NCBI GenBank assembly: GCA_003194525.1
Contig: NBIV01000269.1
Span: 1 to 64,000 of the forward strand
Direction: 5' to 3'
Source: Gracilariopsis chorda
Lineage: Eukaryota; Rhodophyta; Florideophyceae; Gracilariales; Gracilariaceae
DNA: 64,000 bases
The notes below the pieces were generated by a model. The model did no database searches. It was given only the letters and a program-made list of their open reading frames with translations, and was not told the origin of the DNA. Shown one piece after another: positions 58,264-64,000 of the stretch. Both the position numbers and the translations under genes were made by a program. Each line of letters begins with the position of its first letter. Position 1 is the first letter of the stretch.

Positions 58264-58639
58264 TAGTTCTCCCTGCGACATCCCTGCAGAGGACCCATCC
58301 AAATCTCTCTGCTGCTGCTATTTTCGTTGCGTTCATTGGCTGCTAAAGTGCAAGCCGCCTTCCATACACAGTGCAGACCTCCTCCGTGAGCCGCTGAGTC
58401 TTCAGGCGGACAAATATAACCCATTTACCGCTCTATTTTATCTATCAAAACATTTTACTTGTAGTGAAAATAATTAGGTTAAAAAGCTTCACAAACTCTC
58501 ATTACAGCTACTGGCAACAATTCTCTAGCTGAAAAAGCAATTGCTGTAGAGATAAAGAAAAGAATTAGGCAGTGTGAAAAGGCGTCGCTGCGGAGGAGTG
58601 AAAGAAACGGTCACGGAGTCCAGAGAGAGCATGTGGCGA
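58264..58639. other. Unassigned stretch
   Basis: Between the pogo-like element and copia remnant E3. Nothing recognised; a copia LTR may lie here but cannot be delimited. Confidence 0.4.
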
Positions 58640-61300
58640 CGCGCACACAAGTGGTCCCTTTGAGGAGCTCATCCGCCATAAAGACACCCAGGAGCACCAC
58701 CTTGACCAGCGCCATCCCTGGACACCTGTTCTGTCTCCACATCTCATGGACCCAGAAGACGCTCGGATCACCGCCAGACTCTCAAGATTTTTCCAACGAC
58801 AAACCAGATCTAACAAAAATTCTTATCTTCAGGATCTCATGCATAACTGCCTTATTCTACACGAATAATCATTCTTTACTAGCCTATCAATCGCCACCAT
58901 TTTTACCGGCTCTACCGCATATACAATAGACTCGCTCTCTGAGCTTTCTCAGCTCACTCTCTCGATCACCAACATCTGATTCTGGACAGACAATTCTGTT
59001 ATCAACGCTGCCTTGGAAAATGCTAAATCTGTTCTCAAATCTGACATCGCAGCCCGAATGGACCCCGCTTATGCTGCCTTTCATATTAAAAAAATCAGGA
59101 AGGTGAAACTCTTGACTATGCAAATCCTCCCGAACAATATCATCGAACAAACTCCCACTAACATTCTCACAAAATCTTTGTTTCAGATTATAGGTGTTTT
59201 GTCTCACCGTTTCCGCCGAAATAACATAAAAAATCACGGTGCATTAAAAGCTGCGGCTCGAGGCATTATTGTCATCTCCGACAGGAAAATCAAAGTATTT
59301 GTTACCCAACATCTCTCTCTTCCCACGAAGATGTTCAACAATGAATTCCCAAATATCTCCGATGAGCGCACAAAGGTCACATATCTCATCAACGGAGTAC
59401 AGTCCAATCACAATTTTTACCAACTTGCCATTATCATGGCCGGTTCCCCATGATCAACTATACGTGAGTTTACGAACCGCCTTCAACAAGCCATTTTGGT
59501 CCAGCAAACCGTATTTGCTTCATCAAGCTCTATAACATACAGATTTATGACCCCTTCACCTCCACAGACGATGAAAACTCTCCCACGTTCATGGCGCAGT
59601 CGCCACAGACCGCACCTCAACGACCCGCGCCCTCACGGCTACACTGGCAAATGGTGTCGTTTTTACGGCTGTCTGACGCGCAATGATAAGGAATACACGT
59701 TACAAAGGACCAGAGTCGAATCTTAAGCTAATTTTGCTCAACAAATTCCGTCTGATCCGCACTTACTTGACAAAAGTTTACTTCGTATGAGCAATTTAGA
59801 ACATAACATGGAATCGGATATTCCGCTTTCAAACGATGGTAATTTCATCCTTGATTCGGGCGCTCAGCCCACTCATTTTGCGTATTCTGACCCATGCATG
59901 ACATCAATTTTTTGCTCCACTTACCCTCAATCTGCCACTGATCACATTTCCCCCATTTACACAGAGGCCCATCGCCATTGTGGTATAACCCAACACGGTC
60001 ATTGACCAAATGGGTAGTTCGTGTGGACCTCTGCTGTAGGGAGCCCCGGGGGAGTTCGACTTAGAAGGGGAAAGGAGGGCTACCGGTGGGGTCTGTGGCC
60101 AAACCAACCACTCGAGGTGCAAGATTGTCTGCTAGTTCTACGTAACAGCGTGGTAGTCGCTAGGTATCGTGATTGGCGGACTACTAATACCTGATAAGAT
60201 CTTGGATAACCAAAAAGGTTGACTGTAAACAACAGTTGGTTTCACAATCATCCAAGAGGTGCGTACCGTTTACTTTGAAGGGGGTGGAGGCTGACACTCA
60301 CCTTGAGGGAGGGCGAGCTCGACTACCCCTGGACATGGCACGCTACGTGTGCCACGTCTCAGATACACGCTAATGGTGCACTTCAGTACTGTCGTTAACA
60401 GTTAGAACTATTTCTAAGAATTAAAGATAAATATTACATACCACCCTGGTCCAATCACCCACGTGGCACACCAAACTGGTATTTTGCACATCACTTTGGT
60501 ACAAAAACCCACTATGCGACAACCATCCAGAAAACCACTGAGGCCATCCACATCCCACACGCTGTTCACACGCCAAACATCCGCCGAAATCTATGATCTA
60601 TTGCATCAAATGCATCTCGGTATGGAGTTCTCGCCTTCGCACCGACTCGAGCAGCCATTTTTCGTCCTCGCCATCCTCTTGATAAACATGAAATTATAGT
60701 TACTGCCTCTCCTGTCATAAATCAATATGTACTTGAAACCCTCGCATTCGCTTTCGGTGGTCGCGCCTACTCCCGTGTCTCACGTGTACCCCAACCATCT
60801 CAGAACAACAAGGTTCTACACCACCCATCACATCCTCGAATTCCATACATTCCAGCTCTTCACTTCTCCTCCCAGCGCATGCATGAAACATGGATCACTT
60901 TGCACACATCTGAAGGAGCACGCTATCCCTCGTCATCCAGCGAGCACGACTTCATGGTCTGGCACCTTAAATTTGGACATATTCATCCCCGAACCCTAGA
61001 AATTATGGCTCGCAACAATTTCCTTCCCACTGTACCAGCTTCCCTACGCCACAACCCACCTCAGCTGCACTGTCGTGGCTGCCGGGAGGCCAAACCCACA
61101 CCCTTATGCTGCGCACAACTGCATCGGGTAAATATAAGCCTTGCAGCCATTTTTTAATTGCTGCATGCGACTATGCCCGGTGGGTGCAACGCAACAAACT
61201 GCAACCAGTTTTTCACTTTCAACTTTGGGTTTCATTGGGAAGTAATCTGGAACTCTGTCAAATGTTTTACCGGTTTAAAAACATAGAATTGTTTTTTTCT
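58640..61300 (+). mobile_element. Ty1/copia remnant E3 (gag, protease, pre-integrase), ends at the Helitron
   Basis: The plus strand shows a copia-type Gag (about 58900-59730, with DERTKVTYLINGV near 59360 and a knuckle-like KWCRFYGC near 59650), protease (FILDSGAQPTHF near 59842), and the Gag-pre-integrase domain (WHLKFGHIHPRTLEIMARNN near 60960 with CRGCREAKPTP near 61075). The start of the integrase core (HFLIAACDYARWVQ near 61150) follows. An extra segment of about 440 bp (60003-60440) lies between protease and pre-integrase. To the right it is cut off by the Helitron. Broken fossil, with several breaks. Confidence 0.78.
60003..60440. repeat. Unexplained insertion of about 440 bp in copia E3
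   Basis: Copia coding similarity stops near 60000 and resumes near 60460. The inserted DNA is non-coding and contains G-rich blocks (GGGAGCCCCGGGGG, GAAGGGGGTGGAGG) and an internal near-palindrome (ACGTGGCACA... region at the right edge; GGCACGCTACGTGTGCC near 60336). It could be a solo LTR (TGTGG...ATTACA, about 60022-60438), but no target duplication was found. Identity unknown. Confidence 0.45.
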
Positions 61301-61318
61301 TTTCTTTGGTAAATTGAC

Positions 61319-62515
61319 ATGACGAGAGGAGGGCGACGTCTGAACTCTGGTGGCCTCCGATCTACCTCGGGAGGTGCCGGAGACAATTCTGGAGATGCCA
61401 GGTTGAACGCAGCCGGTTCAAGGCAAAACGCTGGTGGTCGTCGCGTCGGCAGTGGTGGAGCACGGGCAGGAGCTGGAAGACCCCAAAGAGCACCAGCTCC
61501 TCCAGCTCCAGATGAGTTGGAAGTAAATGAGAGCGGAGCACACGTTCAAGGACCTATTTTTCCAGCGGTTGAAGAAGAAGAAATTACTCCTGCACCTACT
61601 TCGGTTGCAGCAGCAGTTAGCACAAGCGCCGCTGGAGCCAGTGGGTCTGTTGCCACAAATCTACCAACTTCGCGCCCAATTCCTGGATTTCTGGAGTTTA
61701 TGAGAGGCCTTACAAGTCACATTCCACCGCCTACGATACCTCCCCCTCTCCCACCAATGCCTGCAGAACAGATGCCTGTTGCGATGGAAGTGGAAGAGGA
61801 TGAGGTCATCTCTGCTCCTTCACAGCCACCGCTGTCACCACCGCCGCCACAGCAGCCTGCCCTGCCACAAGCTCAACAAGAGGAAGAACAGATGGCAGTC
61901 CCAATGGAAGTGGAAGAGGATGAGATCACCCCGGCTCCCTCACACCCGCCGCCGCAGCCTGTGTTGCCACAAGCTGAACAGGAAGAACAACAGATGCCCA
62001 TTCCGATGGAGGTGGAAGCGGATGAGATCACACCGGCTTCCTCACACCAGCTGCAGCATCAACCACAGCAACAGCTTGATACGACGGTCATGTACTGTGC
62101 TGGGCGTCCTGATCGAGAAATCTATCGCGTGTACTATGCGTGGGATTCCGTGGCAGCTCAGTCGAGGAATGATCCGGCCATCCGTGCAAGCATGCCGGAG
62201 TTTGAGACGCATCCCACTGCAGGTCAAAGGCGATGCGGAAGATGCGGCGAACACTCACACACGCTCTCCTCCTGCCCGTACGCGGACTGGACATTGAAAA
62301 ATCATAGCTGCAAGTATTGCGGTTGTGTTTTGCTTGGCACAGAGATCACTGGAGTGTGCTGTAGAATGAAAATAATGCCAGGATGGGGAGTTACGTTCCG
62401 CCGAAGGCATAGCAGTGAGTTGGTTCGCAGTCTTTATAGCCTGAGAGCCTTCTACAGCCATTTCCTCAACTTTAATACGCTCTTGGTGACGACGCAAGCG
62501 TTCATGGACATGTAG
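61319..62515 (+). CDS. Helitron protein, N-terminal region
   Basis: A frame of 398 codons starts MTRGGRRLNSGGLRS with Gly/Arg-rich repeats. It is followed by a Pro/Gln/Glu-rich part with three imperfect repeats built around AMEVEEDEV / PMEVEEDEI / PMEVEADEI (about 61783-62040). It ends with a zinc-finger region (CGRCGEHSHTLSSCPY near 62230-62280, CKYCGCVLLGTEITGVCC near 62310-62360) and a segment resembling the Helitron pre-Rep region. The same frame stays open beyond TAG 62513-62515 (YVTGGNPSFLGLEG onward to about 62830), so the stop is an internal lesion or a read-through site. Confidence 0.75.
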   Translation: MTRGGRRLNSGGLRSTSGGAGDNSGDARLNAAGSRQNAGGRRVGSGGARAGAGRPQRAPAPPAPDELEVNESGAHVQGPIFPAVEEEEITPAPTSVAAAVSTSAAGASGSVATNLPTSRPIPGFLEFMRGLTSHIPPPTIPPPLPPMPAEQMPVAMEVEEDEVISAPSQPPLSPPPPQQPALPQAQQEEEQMAVPMEVEEDEITPAPSHPPPQPVLPQAEQEEQQMPIPMEVEADEITPASSHQLQHQPQQQLDTTVMYCAGRPDREIYRVYYAWDSVAAQSRNDPAIRASMPEFETHPTAGQRRCGRCGEHSHTLSSCPYADWTLKNHSCKYCGCVLLGTEITGVCCRMKIMPGWGVTFRRRHSSELVRSLYSLRAFYSHFLNFNTLLVTTQAFMDM

Positions 62516-62822
62516 TATGTGACAGGGGGCAATCCCTCCTTTCTCGGACTTGAGGGCAACTCAGCTCTCCCTCTGCCCACGCAGAACCAGAACAACACGC
62601 GCTACAGCTTTCTTTGGGGTACCGTTCCGCTTTCCTTGGATCAATCTCACTATGCGCTTGCCAATTTGCGTGCGTTCATTCAAGACATTAACCTACGATA
62701 CATCGTGCCAAAATTGTACGATGTGATCCAGCCCAAGCCAGACGTGATGCGCGAGCGGTATCTATCCATGCTTAGCACGCAACAACAACAACAAGAATGC
62801 AGAGACCGCCACCGATATCAGC

Positions 62823-63275
62823 ATGCAGGCAGCAGAAGAGGGAGTAGTCGTACGTGGTTACGAAGGAACCCGAAGTGCCACAGTCAGTGCTCCTTATGCG
62901 GGTGCTGGCCCTCTCCCTGAAGATGTTCCTGGCGGCGGGCAAACCATGATGAGAACGCTCGTCGTGGATCTGACTGGCCTGTACCGAGTCGAGTCTCAAG
63001 TACCGCGCTTGGTAGAAGGAACCGTTACCGAAGAGAACGCTGCAGTGACTAATGCTGCTGCTGCTGGAGCAGGGGCAACAGTGAATGCCCCAAGCAATGC
63101 GCAAGTGCGGTACCGACTTCTAAAACCGGCATCCAAACTTGCAGAGAGGGGCACTTTCCCTCTTCTCTACCGGTACGGTGATCAGCACGAACCGTTTGAC
63201 ATCGGCCTGTTTCTGGATGCAAGGAACTCCACACAGCAAAGCTCAGGTCTCAGCGTCAACGACTGGAAGCTCTGA
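62823..63275 (+). CDS. Helitron protein, middle region
   Basis: A frame of 150 codons in a different register from the N-terminal part. It contains PLLYRYGDQHEPFDIG near 63170, matching the Y-P-L-L-F-x-Y-G motif that precedes Rep in Helitrons. Poly-Ala and Gly runs lie in the linker. The preceding CAACAACAACAACAA run near 62790 is a plausible spot for slippage. Confidence 0.65.
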   Translation: MQAAEEGVVVRGYEGTRSATVSAPYAGAGPLPEDVPGGGQTMMRTLVVDLTGLYRVESQVPRLVEGTVTEENAAVTNAAAAGAGATVNAPSNAQVRYRLLKPASKLAERGTFPLLYRYGDQHEPFDIGLFLDARNSTQQSSGLSVNDWKL

Positions 63276-63500
63276 AAGCTAACCTGGGCTCAGAACCCGG
63301 AGCGACGTTTGTACTCAGACAACATCGTCCTCAACAGTGGATCGTTGATGCATATGTGGATGCTCCGAAGGCACACAAACGTTGAGGACATGCGACTAAG
63401 TTTCCTGGAGAGAGAACAACAGGCATGTACTGTACAATAGCAAGAGCTCCAGCAAGCATAACAGCAAACAGCTCATTTGTCACCATCACAATTCGCACAA

Positions 63501-64000
63501 ATGGGACGCATATTTCTGCCCGATGACTCGGTCAACTCAGCAGCGTACTGGAAGAACAAGGGCATGGTTTTACAAGGGATCGTAGCGCAGAGAGGACCGC
63601 CTTCTCTTTTCATTACAATCACCATCACCATGAACATCTGGAGAGAGGACATCCAGCGCCTTGGTATGGATACCAGCAATCGGAGCGCATTTACGGCACA
63701 GATTAACCGCCATCGACCGTTTAACCGACCTGATCTGATTGCAAGGGTGTACAAACAGTACGCAAACGACTTCATGAAGGACTTGGAGAAGAAATTGGAG
63801 CACATCTTTGGATTGAAGTGCTTGCGGCTTGCATCAAAGCTCGAGTTTCAAGAGCGCAATGTGCCTCATCACTACATGCTCGTGTGGCTCGAAGAAGGCG
63901 TGATTGAAGACGTTGATGTGATCGACAAGCTCATTCGTGCAGAACTTCCTCTTCCCGGTGAAGACGACGCGTTGCGTGCCCTTATTTGTTCCATGCACAG
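63501..64000 (+). CDS. Helitron Rep (Helitron-like N) domain, partial
   Basis: From ATG 63501 an open frame reads MGRIFLPDDSVNS, then LFITITITMNIWREDIQRL, RHRPFNRPDLIARVYKQYANDF and LEFQERNVPHHYMLVWLEEGV. These match the Helitron_like_N blocks (P-x-L-F-I-T-x-T-x-N, DRPDLVARVF and the HUH-bearing GLPHAHxLLWL). Rep nicks and joins single strands during rolling-circle transposition. At the HUH site this copy reads PHHYM instead of PHAHx, so the second metal-binding His is replaced. It runs off the window. Confidence 0.85.
   Translation, partial: MGRIFLPDDSVNSAAYWKNKGMVLQGIVAQRGPPSLFITITITMNIWREDIQRLGMDTSNRSAFTAQINRHRPFNRPDLIARVYKQYANDFMKDLEKKLEHIFGLKCLRLASKLEFQERNVPHHYMLVWLEEGVIEDVDVIDKLIRAELPLPGEDDALRALICSMH

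Larger units (their letters stand above)
61300..64000 (+). mobile_element. Helitron, 5' part, running off the right edge
   Basis: A Helitron-type coding region begins at 61319 and continues past the window end. It has an N-terminal low-complexity region, a CCHC-like cysteine-rich zinc-finger region, the segment that precedes Rep, and the Rep (HUH nuclease) domain from about 63500. The helicase domain and 3' end are outside the window. The 5' terminus lies between the last copia E3 sequence (about 61200) and 61319 and could not be fixed. The coding sequence is broken: an in-frame TAG at 62513-62515, a frame change near 62830, and stops between 63273 and 63500. Confidence 0.85.

Noticed and set aside
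60180-60240. Possible hammerhead ribozyme (CTGATAAG)
   Set aside because: The conserved core CUGANGA is not met and no GAAA partner with flanking helices was found.

Overview
This window is eukaryotic nuclear DNA dominated by transposable elements. No operons, Shine-Dalgarno patterns, tRNA or rRNA genes were seen. The mix is Ty3/gypsy chromoviruses, Ty1/copia pieces, a Helitron, a pogo-like DNA transposon, a few largely intron-poor host genes, and an NB-ARC plus WD40 receptor-like locus. That mix, with roughly balanced base composition, would fit a red alga such as a florideophyte of the Chondrus type. This is an inference from style of content only; no marker gene settles it.

Layout. 1-8535: 3' part of chromovirus A (+), which enters from the left edge and carries a 610-codon open reading frame on the opposite strand between its chromodomain and its 3' LTR. 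8536-10834: a copia gag remnant (E1, -) into which A sits at 8535/8536 and into which an array of three 440-470 bp repeats (9261-10609) has inserted. 11245-12116: a dispersed repeat and a gag-like reading frame. 12650-14700: a second copia remnant (E2, -). 15240-25760: chromovirus B (+), starting inside gag and carrying the same antisense reading frame. 25761-27665: AT-rich DNA with little recognisable. 27666-42835: Ty3/gypsy element D (+) with 222-bp LTRs and a perfect 5-bp target duplication, split by chromovirus C (-, 32138-42060) with its own LTR pair and near-perfect 5-bp duplication. 42841-47850: mostly unassigned host DNA. 48020-52232 (-): a decayed WD40 gene and a decayed NB-ARC (NLR-like) gene. 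53836-55756 (-): a secreted cysteine-rich protein gene with a clear 95-nt intron and several frame problems. 56034-58263: a pogo-like transposon with 15-bp terminal inverted repeats. 58640-61300: a third copia remnant (E3, +), carrying a 440-bp unexplained insertion and ending at a Helitron that runs off the right edge.

The most unusual signal is not a gene. The three related chromoviruses A, B and C are studded along their LTRs, coding regions and spacers with short perfect inverted repeats (arms about 4-7 bp, loops about 1-6 nt), roughly one every 20-40 bp. Several differ between copies, or between the two LTRs of one copy, by paired changes that keep the arms complementary. The other elements and the host genes do not show this by eye. 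The second unusual feature is the large antisense reading frame shared by A and B and absent from C.
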